Below, piece after piece: positions 8,256 through 16,861 of a stretch of DNA of 64,000 nucleotides (its first letter is position 1; each line of letters starts with the position of its first letter). Below the pieces are notes generated by a model. It had not been told where the DNA came from. It worked only from the letters and a program-made list of their open reading frames with translations, and searched no databases. A program made the translations under genes and the position numbers. Where the stretch lies: assembly GCA_910577015.1 (NCBI GenBank), contig CAJTKU010000002.1:186001-250000 (forward strand). Reading direction: 5' to 3'. The stretch comes from an uncultured Lachnospiraceae bacterium. Lineage in GTDB: Bacteria; Bacillota; Clostridia; Lachnospirales; Lachnospiraceae.

Positions 8256-9464
8256 ATGTTTAAGGCTTTTTTGATAAAATATGCCGAAATCGGCGTAAAG
8301 GGGAAGAACAGATATCTGTTTGAGGACGCTTTGGCGGCACAGATAAAATACGCATTGAAAAAATGTGAAGGAGAATTTCTGGTACACAAAACCCAGGGGC
8401 GCATTTATGTGGACGCCCTGACAGAATTTGATTTCGATGAGACAACCGCACGTTTGCAGAAGGTATTCGGTATTTCGGGAATCTGTCCCGTCGTATATGT
8501 AGAGGACGAGGGCTTTGAAAAGCTCTGCAGTGATGTCATTGCCTATCTTGACAATGTATATCCGGATAAAAACAAGACGTTTAAGGTGCAGGCCAGAAGG
8601 GCGCGCAAAAATTATCCCAAGGATTCCATGACAATCAACAGGGATATGGGGGAAGCCATATTGGACGCATATCCTTCCATGCATGTAGATGTGCATGAGC
8701 CGGATATTCTTTTGAATATTGAAGTCAGGGAAAAAATATATATTTATTCCGAAACCATTCCGGGACCGGGAGGGATGCCCGTGGGCACAGGCGGCAAAGC
8801 GATGCTGCTGTTATCCGGCGGCATTGACTCCCCGGTGGCCGGTTATATGATAGCAAAGAGGGGCGTAAAGCTGGACGCCGTTTATTTTCATGCGCCGCCA
8901 TATACCAGCGAACGAGCGAAGCAGAAGGTGATTGACCTTGCCAGGATAGTGTCCGGTTATACAGGCCCGATTTACCTGCATATCATCAATTTTACGGATA
9001 TACAGCTCTATATTTATGAGAAGTGTCCGCATGAAGAACTGACAATCATTATGCGCCGGTATATGATGCGCATAGCGGAAAGGATTGCAAAAGAAACAGA
9101 TTGTCTCGGACTGGTAACGGGAGAGAGCATCGGGCAGGTAGCCTCCCAGACCATGCACAGCCTGATGGCAACCAATGAAGTCTGCGAACTTCCGGTGTAC
9201 AGGCCCCTTATCGGATTTGACAAACAGGAAATCGTGCAGGTTTCGGAGAAGATAGAAACCTATGAAACCTCCATCCTTCCGTTTGAGGACTGCTGCACCA
9301 TATTTGTAGCAAAACATCCTGTGACGAAACCGAATGTTAAGGTTATCCGCCGTCACGAAGAGAATTTGTCGGACAAGATAGGGGAACTGGTGGAAGAAGC
9401 GCTTGGAACCAAAGAACTGGTTATCTGTACCGAAAGCGGGGCAGAGGTAAAAAAGAACACCTAG
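8256..9464 (+). CDS. thiI: tRNA 4-thiouridine synthase ThiI
   Basis: 402 residues. The N-terminal ferredoxin-like and THUMP domains (about 1-165) bind tRNA. The PP-loop ATP pyrophosphatase motif SGGIDS lies at 187-192. The C-terminal rhodanese domain of enterobacterial ThiI is absent, as is usual in Firmicutes. It adenylates and thiolates U8 of tRNA with sulfur from the adjacent desulfurase. The coding end overlaps the left arm of a bidirectional terminator. Confidence 0.95.
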   Translation: MFKAFLIKYAEIGVKGKNRYLFEDALAAQIKYALKKCEGEFLVHKTQGRIYVDALTEFDFDETTARLQKVFGISGICPVVYVEDEGFEKLCSDVIAYLDNVYPDKNKTFKVQARRARKNYPKDSMTINRDMGEAILDAYPSMHVDVHEPDILLNIEVREKIYIYSETIPGPGGMPVGTGGKAMLLLSGGIDSPVAGYMIAKRGVKLDAVYFHAPPYTSERAKQKVIDLARIVSGYTGPIYLHIINFTDIQLYIYEKCPHEELTIIMRRYMMRIAERIAKETDCLGLVTGESIGQVASQTMHSLMATNEVCELPVYRPLIGFDKQEIVQVSEKIETYETSILPFEDCCTIFVAKHPVTKPNVKVIRRHEENLSDKIGELVEEALGTKELVICTESGAEVKKNT

Positions 9465-9492
9465 GAAATTCCCAGGTGTTCTGCTTTTCTTT
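9450..9492. terminator. Bidirectional terminator between thiI and the Crh-like gene
   Basis: AGAACACCTAGG (9454-9465) pairs with CCAGGTGTTCT (9472-9482). On the - strand the hairpin is followed by six T (rc of 9448-9453), a clear terminator for the Crh-like gene. On the + strand the tail is GCTTTTCTTT, weaker. The left arm includes the last codons of thiI. Confidence 0.8.
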
Positions 9493-9522
9493 GCTTTAAA
9501 GAATGATGTACAAGCGACCCGA

Positions 9523-9753
9523 CTAAATCAGGTAAGGCTTTAAAGATGCCAATACGTCGTCGATGTCTTCTTCTGCATGGATATTCAAATCAATGGGTTT
9601 GGAAAGGTCCAAACTGAAAATACCCATAATGGACTTTGCGTCGATTACGTATCTGCCGGATACCAGGTCAAAATCATAATCAAACTTTGTGATATCATTA
9701 ACAAAAGATTTAACTTTGTCAATGGAGTTTAAGGAAATCTGAACTGTTTTCAT
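9523..9753 (-). CDS. HPr-family protein lacking His15 (Crh-like)
   Basis: 76 residues with the HPr fold pattern. The GLHxRPA segment that carries the phosphoryl-accepting His15 in true HPr is missing (SLNSIDKVKSF instead). The regulatory-serine region is kept (AKSIMGIFSLDL, S41 corresponding to Ser46). This is the combination seen in Bacillus Crh, which cannot carry PTS phosphate but can be phosphorylated by HPr kinase and act with CcpA. A canonical HPr with His15 is encoded at 50899. The SD AAGGAGG lies upstream of the ATG. Confidence 0.8.
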   Translation of the reverse strand: MKTVQISLNSIDKVKSFVNDITKFDYDFDLVSGRYVIDAKSIMGIFSLDLSKPIDLNIHAEEDIDDVLASLKPYLI

Positions 9754-9792
9754 GGTAATTACCTCCTTGAATGTTTCATACCTTCTGCTTTC

Positions 9793-9821
9793 ATATTAAT
9801 GGGTTAGGGGACAAAAGTCAA
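9793..9821 (-). promoter_or_regulatory. Promoter of the Crh-like gene
   Basis: On the - strand, TTGACT (9816-9821), a 17-bp spacer and TAATAT (9793-9798), about 40 bp upstream of the gene start. Confidence 0.6.
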
Positions 9822-9854
9822 TGATAAAACAATACAAAATTAGAAAGGAATAAT

Positions 9855-11237
9855 ATGAAAAGTGTAGCATTACATAACCTGGGATGCAAAGTAAACGCCT
9901 ACGAACTGGACGTTATGCAACAAATGTTACAAGAAAAAGGCTATGTTATTGTACCATTTGATGAAGTTGCCGATATATACATCGTAAATACCTGTACCGT
10001 CACGAATATTGCCGACAGAAAGAGCAGGCAGATGCTTCATCAGGCTAAGGCAAGAAACCCGCAGGCCGTGGTGGTTGCCGTGGGATGCTATGTGCAGACC
10101 GGCGGGGAGGAGGCCCTTCGGGAAGCCGGTGTCGACATTGCCGTCGGAAACAATAAGAAAAAAGACCTTGCGTTCATACTGGATGAATTTTTAAGGCAGC
10201 GGGAGGAATCGGAAGGGTTTGCGGAATTTGTCACGGATATAAACGGCGCGTGTGATTATGAGGAGATGACGCTAAAGCAGACTGCCGGGCATACCCGCGC
10301 CTATGTTAAGATACAGGATGGCTGTAACCAGTTCTGTTCCTACTGTATCATCCCCTATGCCAGGGGACGGGTGCGCAGCCGCAGGTGGGAGGATATCCAT
10401 GAGGAACTGCAGGGGCTTGCAGAAGCCGGATACAAGGAAATAGTCCTGACGGGTATCCATATCAGTTCCTATGGCATTGATTTTGACGACGGCGCCTGGA
10501 ACAGGAAAGAAAGCGTCATACAGAGAAAGACGGATGGGCAGAGGGGTTATGCGGGCAGTCCCAAACTGTTTGATTTGCTGGAAAGGATACAGGATGTCGA
10601 TGGAATCAGCCGGATTCGGCTTGGTTCGCTGGAGCCGCGGATTATTACAAAGGAAGCTGCGGCAAGGCTGGCGTCCATGCCCAAAATATGTCCTCATTTT
10701 CATTTGTCCCTGCAAAGCGGATGTGATGAAACCTTAAAAAGGATGAATAGACGTTATACGACGGGTGAATACTTAAAATGTGTGGAGTACTTGCGGGACG
10801 TCTTTGCACACCCGGCCATTACGACGGATGTCATTGTGGGCTTTCCGGGAGAAACAAGTGAAGAGTTTGAAGAAACCTTCGCGTTCTTAAATAAAGTAAA
10901 CTTATATGAGATGCATATTTTCAAGTATTCCAAAAGAAAGGGAACTGCGGCGGCTTCCATGAAAGGACAGGTTCCCGGCCATGTACAGACTGAGAGGAGC
11001 AACAGGCTGCAGGAACTGAAAAAGGAGCAGTCAGGGGCATTTCTTGCCGCATACATAGGGAAAGAGGAAGAAGTATTGTTTGAGGACGCAAGGGTAATCA
11101 ACAATGAGAGGTACCAGTTCGGACACACGAGGGAATATGTGCGCGTGGCAAAACAGACAAATGAAAATCTGTCAAACCATATGGCGACGGGAAAGATTGC
11201 CGGGTTTTTATATGAGGGAGTGCTCTTAATGGAGTAA
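9855..11237 (+). CDS. mtaB: tRNA t6A37 methylthiotransferase MtaB
   Basis: 460 residues. The N-terminal MTTase domain carries Cys 11, 47 and 78, which bind one 4Fe-4S cluster. The radical-SAM motif CNQFCSYC (C157, C161, C164) binds the second. A C-terminal TRAM-like part follows. An insert around residues 205-235, charged and Gly-rich, interrupts the radical-SAM barrel and is not typical. MtaB converts t6A37 to ms2t6A37 in ANN-decoding tRNAs. The gene is divergent from the Crh-like gene. Confidence 0.93.
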   Translation: MKSVALHNLGCKVNAYELDVMQQMLQEKGYVIVPFDEVADIYIVNTCTVTNIADRKSRQMLHQAKARNPQAVVVAVGCYVQTGGEEALREAGVDIAVGNNKKKDLAFILDEFLRQREESEGFAEFVTDINGACDYEEMTLKQTAGHTRAYVKIQDGCNQFCSYCIIPYARGRVRSRRWEDIHEELQGLAEAGYKEIVLTGIHISSYGIDFDDGAWNRKESVIQRKTDGQRGYAGSPKLFDLLERIQDVDGISRIRLGSLEPRIITKEAAARLASMPKICPHFHLSLQSGCDETLKRMNRRYTTGEYLKCVEYLRDVFAHPAITTDVIVGFPGETSEEFEETFAFLNKVNLYEMHIFKYSKRKGTAAASMKGQVPGHVQTERSNRLQELKKEQSGAFLAAYIGKEEEVLFEDARVINNERYQFGHTREYVRVAKQTNENLSNHMATGKIAGFLYEGVLLME

Positions 11238-11309
11238 AATAGAAATGGCAGGTTGAATTTTCCAGTAAAATGGTTTAAGATAATATACAAATGGTAAGGA
11301 GTGAGTCGC

Positions 11310-11573
11310 ATGCAGGACTTAGGAAATACACAATTTTTCAGGGTGGATACGGAGCCGGAAACCGGAGTGAAGGTGGTTTTGTCCACGGTTTATGAGGCGC
11401 TGACAGAAAAAGGATACAATCCGGTAAATCAGATAGTGGGTTATATTATGAGCGGTGACCCAACTTATATTACCAGCCACAAAAATGCCAGAAGCCTGAT
11501 TATGAAGGTGGAAAGGGATGAACTGGTGGAGGAACTGCTGACGGAATATATCCGTAACAACCGGTGGGGGTAA
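11310..11573 (+). CDS. ireB: IreB family regulatory phosphoprotein
   Basis: 87 residues starting at the ATG 11310, which has AAGGAG 8 bp upstream; a GTG at 11301 overlaps that SD and is less likely. The family signature is clear: NTQFFRVD, NPVNQIVGYIMSGDPTYITS and the basic helix NARSLIMKVERDE. In Enterococcus, IreB is a target of the Ser/Thr kinase IreK and links cell-wall stress to cephalosporin tolerance. ireB directly before ruvX and a DUF1292 gene is a conserved Firmicute order. Confidence 0.93.
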   Translation: MQDLGNTQFFRVDTEPETGVKVVLSTVYEALTEKGYNPVNQIVGYIMSGDPTYITSHKNARSLIMKVERDELVEELLTEYIRNNRWG

Positions 11574-11577
11574 ATAC

Positions 11578-12012
11578 ATGAGAATTATGGGGCTGGATTT
11601 TGGCTCAAAAACAGTCGGGGTGGCAGTCAGTGACGAACTGCTCCTTACTGCGCAGGGGGTGGAAATCATCCGCCGCAAGGAGGAGAATAAGCTGCGTCAG
11701 ACACTGGCACGTATTGAAGCGCTGATTGTAGAATACGAAGTAGAGGAAATTGTGCTGGGGTTTCCCAAAAACATGAACAATACGGAAGGCGTCAGGGTGG
11801 AACTGACCAGGGAATTTCAGGAAAAGCTGGAGCGCAGAACCGGTCTGCCGGTGGCGTTGTGGGACGAACGGCTGACGACCGTGGCAGCTGAGCGTGCGAT
11901 GATGGAGGCGGGAATCCGGAGAGAAGAGCGCAGGGAACATGTGGACAAGATTGCAGCCTGCTTTATCTTACAGGGGTATCTGGACATGCGCCGCATAAAG
12001 GAGAAGGGTTAG
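11578..12012 (+). CDS. ruvX: Holliday junction resolvase-like protein RuvX/YqgF
   Basis: 144 residues, RNase H-like fold. The first acidic motif is MRIMGLDFGSKTVGVAVSD, the LVLGFP-type motif appears as EEIVLGFPKNM, and WDERLTT and DKIAACFILQ complete the active site. The family takes part in rRNA maturation and possibly in Holliday-junction processing. It starts 4 bp after ireB; its last base is the first base of the DUF1292 GTG start. Confidence 0.93.
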   Translation: MRIMGLDFGSKTVGVAVSDELLLTAQGVEIIRRKEENKLRQTLARIEALIVEYEVEEIVLGFPKNMNNTEGVRVELTREFQEKLERRTGLPVALWDERLTTVAAERAMMEAGIRREERREHVDKIAACFILQGYLDMRRIKEKG

Positions 12013-12272
12013 TGGAAAAAATTTTATTCAGTCCCGAGGGGACAAACGGGGAACAGGCGGAATTTTTTGTACTGGAACAGACCAGGATTGGCGGCGTGGA
12101 TTATATTCTGGTGACGGATGAGGAAGAAGGAGACGGGGAAGCCCTGATTTTAAAAGACTTATCCCGTGACGGAGAAGAAGAAAGCATATATGCCATTGTG
12201 GAGGAAGAAGCGGAACTGCATGCGGTTGCACAGGTATTCCAGAGCATGATGGAGGATGTAACATTAGAGTGA
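12012..12272 (+). CDS. DUF1292 (YrzB-like) protein
   Basis: 86 residues, very acidic, starting at GTG 12012 which overlaps the ruvX stop by one base (translational coupling, SD AAGGAGAAGG). The pattern FFVLEQTRIGGVDYILVTDEE is typical of DUF1292. The family has no established function; its fixed position after ireB and ruvX is the main clue. Confidence 0.88.
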   Translation: MEKILFSPEGTNGEQAEFFVLEQTRIGGVDYILVTDEEEGDGEALILKDLSRDGEEESIYAIVEEEAELHAVAQVFQSMMEDVTLE

Positions 12273-12353
12273 TTTTATTCCTGTGGCGGCAGCTGCGGGA
12301 TTAGATAAAATGGCAGAAAGCCATGCAGGATGACCGGCATCCGTGAAAGATGT

Positions 12354-12392
12354 TTTCCATGACAAAACGGCCGAAAGGGATTGTCATGGAAA
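12354..12392 (+). promoter_or_regulatory. Strong hairpin upstream of rnjA
   Basis: TTTCCATGACAA (12354-12365) pairs perfectly with TTGTCATGGAAA (12381-12392) around a 15-base purine-rich loop. An ATTTTTTATT tract begins only 9 bases later, so it could be a weak terminator for the ireB unit or a structured 5' leader of rnjA. A smaller ATGGC/GCCAT hairpin precedes it at 12310. The 203-bp gap holds no other recognisable gene. Confidence 0.45.
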
Positions 12393-12475
12393 GAGAGCAC
12401 ATTTTTTATTGTCTGCCGTCGGATTTTCCATGTCAGAAAGTCTGGCTGCCTGTCGAATTGATGGAGGTAAATTGA

Positions 12476-14149
12476 TTGAAGAAAAAAGAGAATATGAATG
12501 TTTCCAAACTGAAGGTGATTCCTTTGGGAGGCCTGGAACAGATTGGAATGAACATTACTGCCTTTGAATATGAAGACAGTATTGTTGTGGTAGACTGCGG
12601 TCTTTCTTTTCCGGCGGATGACATGCTGGGGATTGACCTTGTCATTCCTGATGTGACTTATCTGGAGGAGAACCTTGACAAAGTGAAAGGATTTGTCATT
12701 ACGCACGGTCATGAGGACCATATCGGCGCCCTGCCCTATGTGCTGCGCAGGGTCAATGTGCCTGTTTATGCGACCAAACTGACCATGGGCATTATAGTGA
12801 ATAAATTAAAAGAACACAATATGGAAAAAAGCACAAGGAGAAGGATTGTCAAATTCGGACAGTTTATTACCCTTGGAAAACTGCGGATAGAATTTATAAA
12901 AACAAATCACAGTATTGTGGACGCGGCAGCTCTCGCCATCTACTCACCGGCCGGAACGGTGGTCCATACCGGGGACTTCAAGGTGGATTATACCCCGGTC
13001 TTCGGGGACGCCATAGATTTACAGCGTTTTGCAGAAATCGGCAAGAAGGGCGTTCTTGCGCTGATGTGTGATTCCACCAATGCGGAGAGACCCGGTTTTA
13101 CGCCCTCCGAGAAAACGGTGGGAAGAACTTTTGACACCTTGTTTTCAGACCATAAAAATACCCGTATTTTTGTTGCCACATTTGCATCCAATGTAGACCG
13201 TGTGCAGCAGATAATCAATACGGCGTATAAGTTTGGCAGGAAAGTGGTGGTTGAAGGCAGGAGCATGGTTAATATCATTGAAACAGCGTCAAGCCTCGGA
13301 TACCTGAATATCCCGGACAAGACCCTGATTGATGTGGACCAGCTCAAAAATTACCCTGACGAGCAGCAGGTTATTATTACTACCGGCAGTCAGGGAGAGA
13401 GCATGGCAGCGCTTTCCCGGATGGCTTCCAACATGCACAAGAAGATTACCATCGGCGCAGGGGATACGGTTATCTTTTCCTCCAATCCCATTCCGGGCAA
13501 TGAAAAGGCAGTGACGAAGGTTATCAATGAACTTTTCCGCAAGGGGGCCGATGTTATTTTTCAGGATACCCACGTGTCGGGACATGCCTGCCAGGAGGAA
13601 ATCAAGCTGATTTATACGCTGGTGAAGCCTAAGTATGCTGTTCCCGTCCATGGGGAATACAAGCATCTTCGGGCTCAGGCAAAGATAGCGGAAGGCCTTG
13701 GGATTGAAAAAGAGGATATTTTCATCCTTTCCTCCGGGGATGTACTGGAACTGTCCGAGGAAAAGGCGTCTGTGACAGGAAGGGTGCCGGTCGGCTCCAT
13801 ACTGGTGGACGGTCTTGGCGTCGGCGATGTGGGAAATGTGGTTCTCAGGGATAGACAGCACCTTGCTGAAGATGGTATTCTGATAGTGGTTATGGCTCTG
13901 GACAGGGCGGGAGGCGTGCTGGTATCCGGTCCGGATATTGTATCCAGGGGCTTTGTATACGTCAGGGAATCCGATGAGCTGATGGAGGAGGCAAGGCATC
14001 TGGTGGATGATGCGCTTGAAGAACTTCTGGACAGGGGGATTACGGACTGGGGCAAGTTGAAGGCGGCCACCAAGGAAGTCCTTTCCGATTATGTCTGGAA
14101 AAAGACGAAACGCCGGCCCATGATACTGCCTGTTATTATGGAAGTATAA
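12476..14149 (+). CDS. rnjA: Ribonuclease J
   Basis: 557 residues from a TTG start at 12476, chosen because GGAGG lies 8 bp upstream; the next ATG is 12494. Metallo-beta-lactamase/beta-CASP fold: the HGHEDHIG zinc motif is near residue 76, followed by VVHTGDFKVD, the beta-CASP motifs and the HVSGHACQEE and VPVHGEYKHL segments. RNase J has endonuclease and 5'-3' exonuclease activity and is the main mRNA-turnover and rRNA-maturation enzyme in many Firmicutes. A structured leader lies upstream. Confidence 0.95.
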   Translation: MKKKENMNVSKLKVIPLGGLEQIGMNITAFEYEDSIVVVDCGLSFPADDMLGIDLVIPDVTYLEENLDKVKGFVITHGHEDHIGALPYVLRRVNVPVYATKLTMGIIVNKLKEHNMEKSTRRRIVKFGQFITLGKLRIEFIKTNHSIVDAAALAIYSPAGTVVHTGDFKVDYTPVFGDAIDLQRFAEIGKKGVLALMCDSTNAERPGFTPSEKTVGRTFDTLFSDHKNTRIFVATFASNVDRVQQIINTAYKFGRKVVVEGRSMVNIIETASSLGYLNIPDKTLIDVDQLKNYPDEQQVIITTGSQGESMAALSRMASNMHKKITIGAGDTVIFSSNPIPGNEKAVTKVINELFRKGADVIFQDTHVSGHACQEEIKLIYTLVKPKYAVPVHGEYKHLRAQAKIAEGLGIEKEDIFILSSGDVLELSEEKASVTGRVPVGSILVDGLGVGDVGNVVLRDRQHLAEDGILIVVMALDRAGGVLVSGPDIVSRGFVYVRESDELMEEARHLVDDALEELLDRGITDWGKLKAATKEVLSDYVWKKTKRRPMILPVIMEV

Positions 14150-14171
14150 CACAAATGAAAGGTGGATGGAA

Positions 14172-14507
14172 ATGTCGGAATTGGATGATGCAATTGAAAA
14201 TCTGAATGCGGCGATTAAGAATACAAAGGAATATCAGGACTATGAGCGGGAAAAGGACAAAGTAAGCAGGATTCCGAAGCTCAAGGAACAGATAGACGAA
14301 TTCAGAATCCGCAACTATGAAATGCAGAACCGAAGCGATGACAAAGAATTATTCCACAAAATGGAGGAGTTTGAACAAGAATATGAGAAATTCCGCGAAA
14401 ACCCTCTTGTTGCAGATTTTCTGGCAGCGGAACTGGCTTTTTGCAGGATGATGCAGATGATAAATATCAGGGTGACGGAATCCCTCGATTTTGACTTGAC
14501 GGTATAG
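14172..14507 (+). CDS. YlbF family regulator
   Basis: 111 residues from the ATG at 14172; GAAAGGTGG lies 6 bp upstream, whereas the in-frame ATG at 14166 touches the SD. Entirely helical and charged, with the DDAIENLNAAIKNTKEYQDY pattern of the YlbF/YmcA (DUF964) family. In Bacillus these proteins form a complex that helps RNase Y and affects competence, sporulation and biofilm formation. Its position directly after RNase J fits a role in RNA turnover. Confidence 0.88.
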   Translation: MSELDDAIENLNAAIKNTKEYQDYEREKDKVSRIPKLKEQIDEFRIRNYEMQNRSDDKELFHKMEEFEQEYEKFRENPLVADFLAAELAFCRMMQMINIRVTESLDFDLTV

Positions 14508-14518
14508 GAGGCATTGAC

Positions 14519-14926
14519 ATGAATACCAGACAGATGGTAACGGCCGTCTTTGGAACGGTGCTGAAAGTAGTGTTTGCAATAGTTGTAATCGTTTTGGTTT
14601 ACAAGGCGGCAGTGGTGGCATATGATTACGGTTACCGTGTCTTTCAGGAGCCGCCGGTATCGGAAAGCCCGGGCATGGATGTGGTTGTGGAAGTCACAGT
14701 GGGAAAAAGTCCGCTTCAGATAGGACAGATATTGGAAACCAAAGGATTAATCAAAGACGCCAGACTGTTTTATATTCAAAACCTGCTTTCCCGTTATAAG
14801 GACAAACTGCAGCCGGGCGTATATACCCTGAATACTTCCATGACCATGGAAGAAATGATGGGGGTCATGGCGGTGGAAAAAGAGGAAACCGATGAGACAG
14901 AGGGAGCAGACGGAAACGGACAATGA
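14519..14926 (+). CDS. MltG/YceG-like protein without the catalytic domain
   Basis: 135 residues. One membrane segment lies at about residues 8-31. Residues 55-115 match the LysM-like N-terminal domain of endolytic transglycosylase MltG: VEVTVGKSPLQIGQILETKG, the LFYIQNLLSRY helix and LQPGVYTLNTSMTMEEMM. The C-terminal catalytic domain of about 200 residues is absent, and no second ORF supplies it. The family assignment rests on pattern only; the protein may be a cell-wall-binding or regulatory relative. It overlaps the next gene by 4 bp. Confidence 0.7.
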   Translation: MNTRQMVTAVFGTVLKVVFAIVVIVLVYKAAVVAYDYGYRVFQEPPVSESPGMDVVVEVTVGKSPLQIGQILETKGLIKDARLFYIQNLLSRYKDKLQPGVYTLNTSMTMEEMMGVMAVEKEETDETEGADGNGQ

Positions 14927-15570
14927 TAACGAATGAAAGAATGGCGGCTTTTATTAACTCGTTTGATAAAGGCAACACGCCTTTTTTGAACCGCTTGGAG
15001 CAGGAGGCAAAGGCGGACGGCGTACCCATTATCCGGCCGCAGACGCAGAGCCTGCTTCGTTTTCTGCTGGCGGCAAAGAAGCCTGCGCGGATTTTGGAAG
15101 TGGGAACCGCCGTGGGCTTTTCCGCGTTACTTATGTGCGAATATGCGCCAAAGGGCTGTCATATTACCACCATTGAAAAATATGACAAACGGATACCCGC
15201 TGCAAAAAAGAACTTTAAGGCGGCAGGAAAAGAAGAATGCATCACCCTGCTGGAAGGGGATGCGGCGGATATTCTCAAAACATTAGAGGGTTCTTATGAT
15301 TTGATTTTTATGGACGCGGCCAAGGGTCAGTACATTCATTTTTTACCGGATGTAATGCGGCTTCTTTCCGAAGGAGGGCTGCTGGTATCGGACAATGTGC
15401 TGCAGGACGGGGATGTACTGGAATCCCGGTTTGCGGTTACCAGAAGGAACCGTACCATTCACTCCAGAATGCGGGAATACCTGTATGAACTGACCCATCG
15501 TGAAGAACTGGAAACCGTTATTTTACAGGCGGGGGACGGGGTAGCCCTGAGTGTAAAGGTTGGAGGATAA
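14923..15570 (+). CDS. SAM-dependent O-methyltransferase (TrmR/YrrM-like)
   Basis: 215 residues, COMT-like class I methyltransferase: ARILEVGTAVGFSALLM (motif I), TIEKYDK, YDLIFMDAAKGQY with the metal-binding Asp, and LVSDNVLQDG. In Bacillus the neighbour of the U32 peptidase genes is TrmR, which methylates 5-hydroxyuridine in tRNA; the U32 gene directly downstream makes this the best guess. The ATGA overlap with the preceding gene indicates translational coupling. Confidence 0.85.
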   Translation: MITNERMAAFINSFDKGNTPFLNRLEQEAKADGVPIIRPQTQSLLRFLLAAKKPARILEVGTAVGFSALLMCEYAPKGCHITTIEKYDKRIPAAKKNFKAAGKEECITLLEGDAADILKTLEGSYDLIFMDAAKGQYIHFLPDVMRLLSEGGLLVSDNVLQDGDVLESRFAVTRRNRTIHSRMREYLYELTHREELETVILQAGDGVALSVKVGG

Positions 15571-15571
15571 A

Positions 15572-16846
15572 ATGAGAGAAAAACCAGAACTTTTGATTCC
15601 GGCGAGCAGTCTGGAAGTACTTAAGACAGCAGTGTGCTTTGGCGCGGATGCAGTGTATATCGGGGGAGAGGCTTTTGGACTTCGTGCAAATGCTAAAAAT
15701 TTTTCCATGGAGGAAATGGCTGAGGGAATTGCCTTTGCCCACGCCCGCGGGGTAAAAGTTTATGTGACGGCAAATATACTGGCTCACAATGAAGATTTGG
15801 ACGGTGCGCGCAGTTATTTTGCGGAACTTGCCGCTATGCGGCCCGAAGCGCCGGACGCCCTCATTATCTCTGACCCCGGCATGTTCATGCTGGCAAAGGA
15901 ACTTTGTCCCGGCATGGAAATCCATATTTCCACGCAGGCCAACAATACCAATTACCAGACATACCGGTTCTGGTGGGAGCAGGGGGCAAAGCGTGTGGTT
16001 TCCGCAAGGGAACTTTCCTTACGGGAGATAGCGGAAATCAGAAAGCAGATACCCCGGGAGATGGAAATAGAAAGTTTTGTCCATGGAGCCATGTGTATTT
16101 CTTATTCCGGAAGATGCCTTCTCAGCAATTATTTTACGGGACGGGATGCAAACAAAGGAGAATGCACGCATCCCTGCCGCTGGAAATATGCCCTTGTGGA
16201 AGAGACCAGACCGGATGAATATCTTCCTGTATATGAAAATGAGCGGGGGACCTTCATTTTTAATTCCAAGGATTTATGCATGATAGAGCATATACCCCAG
16301 ATGGTTGCGGCAGGCATCAACAGCTTTAAAATCGAGGGGCGCATGAAAACAGCGCTGTATGTGGCGGTGGCGGCGAGGACATACCGCAGGGCGATTGACG
16401 ATTACTTTGTATCGGTGCAGAAATACCGGGAGAACCGTGATTGGTATAAAAAAGAGATTGCAAAATGCACTTACCGTCAGTTTACCACGGGATTCTATTT
16501 TGGAAAGCCGGATGAGAGCGCACAGATTTATGATAACAATACCTATGTCAATGAATATGTTTATCTGGGAATTGTGGAAGAAGTAAAAGAATGTACGGAT
16601 AATTCCCTCAAAGGGTTTCAGGGAAAAACGCTTGTGCGCATTGAACAGCGGAACAAGTTTTCCGTAGGGGAAAGTATCGAAATTATGAAACCGGATGGAA
16701 ATGACAAGTCTGTCATGGTGGAAGGAATGTGGGACGAGACATTCACGCCGATGGAAAGCTGTCCCCATCCCAGGCAGACGGTCTGGCTGGCATTGTCGGA
16801 GGTATCGGAGAAGTACGACCTGCTGCGGGTGAAAAAGCAGGATTAA
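15572..16846 (+). CDS. U32 family peptidase-like protein (TrhP-type)
   Basis: 424 residues from the ATG 15572, one base after the methyltransferase stop, with GGAGG immediately upstream. The U32 signature is ESFVHGAMCISYSGRCLLSN near residue 170, followed by Cys residues in GECTHPC. U32 proteins of this type carry out tRNA uridine hydroxylation with prephenate-derived co-substrate (TrhP) rather than proteolysis. Together with the upstream O-methyltransferase it could make 5-methoxyuridine in the tRNA wobble position. Confidence 0.87.
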   Translation: MREKPELLIPASSLEVLKTAVCFGADAVYIGGEAFGLRANAKNFSMEEMAEGIAFAHARGVKVYVTANILAHNEDLDGARSYFAELAAMRPEAPDALIISDPGMFMLAKELCPGMEIHISTQANNTNYQTYRFWWEQGAKRVVSARELSLREIAEIRKQIPREMEIESFVHGAMCISYSGRCLLSNYFTGRDANKGECTHPCRWKYALVEETRPDEYLPVYENERGTFIFNSKDLCMIEHIPQMVAAGINSFKIEGRMKTALYVAVAARTYRRAIDDYFVSVQKYRENRDWYKKEIAKCTYRQFTTGFYFGKPDESAQIYDNNTYVNEYVYLGIVEEVKECTDNSLKGFQGKTLVRIEQRNKFSVGESIEIMKPDGNDKSVMVEGMWDETFTPMESCPHPRQTVWLALSEVSEKYDLLRVKKQD

Positions 16847-16861
16847 AAAGGAGTGCTTATT

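Noticed and set aside
13289..14152. Long - strand open frame over rnjA
   Set aside because: Antisense to RNase J, low-complexity translation and no SD.
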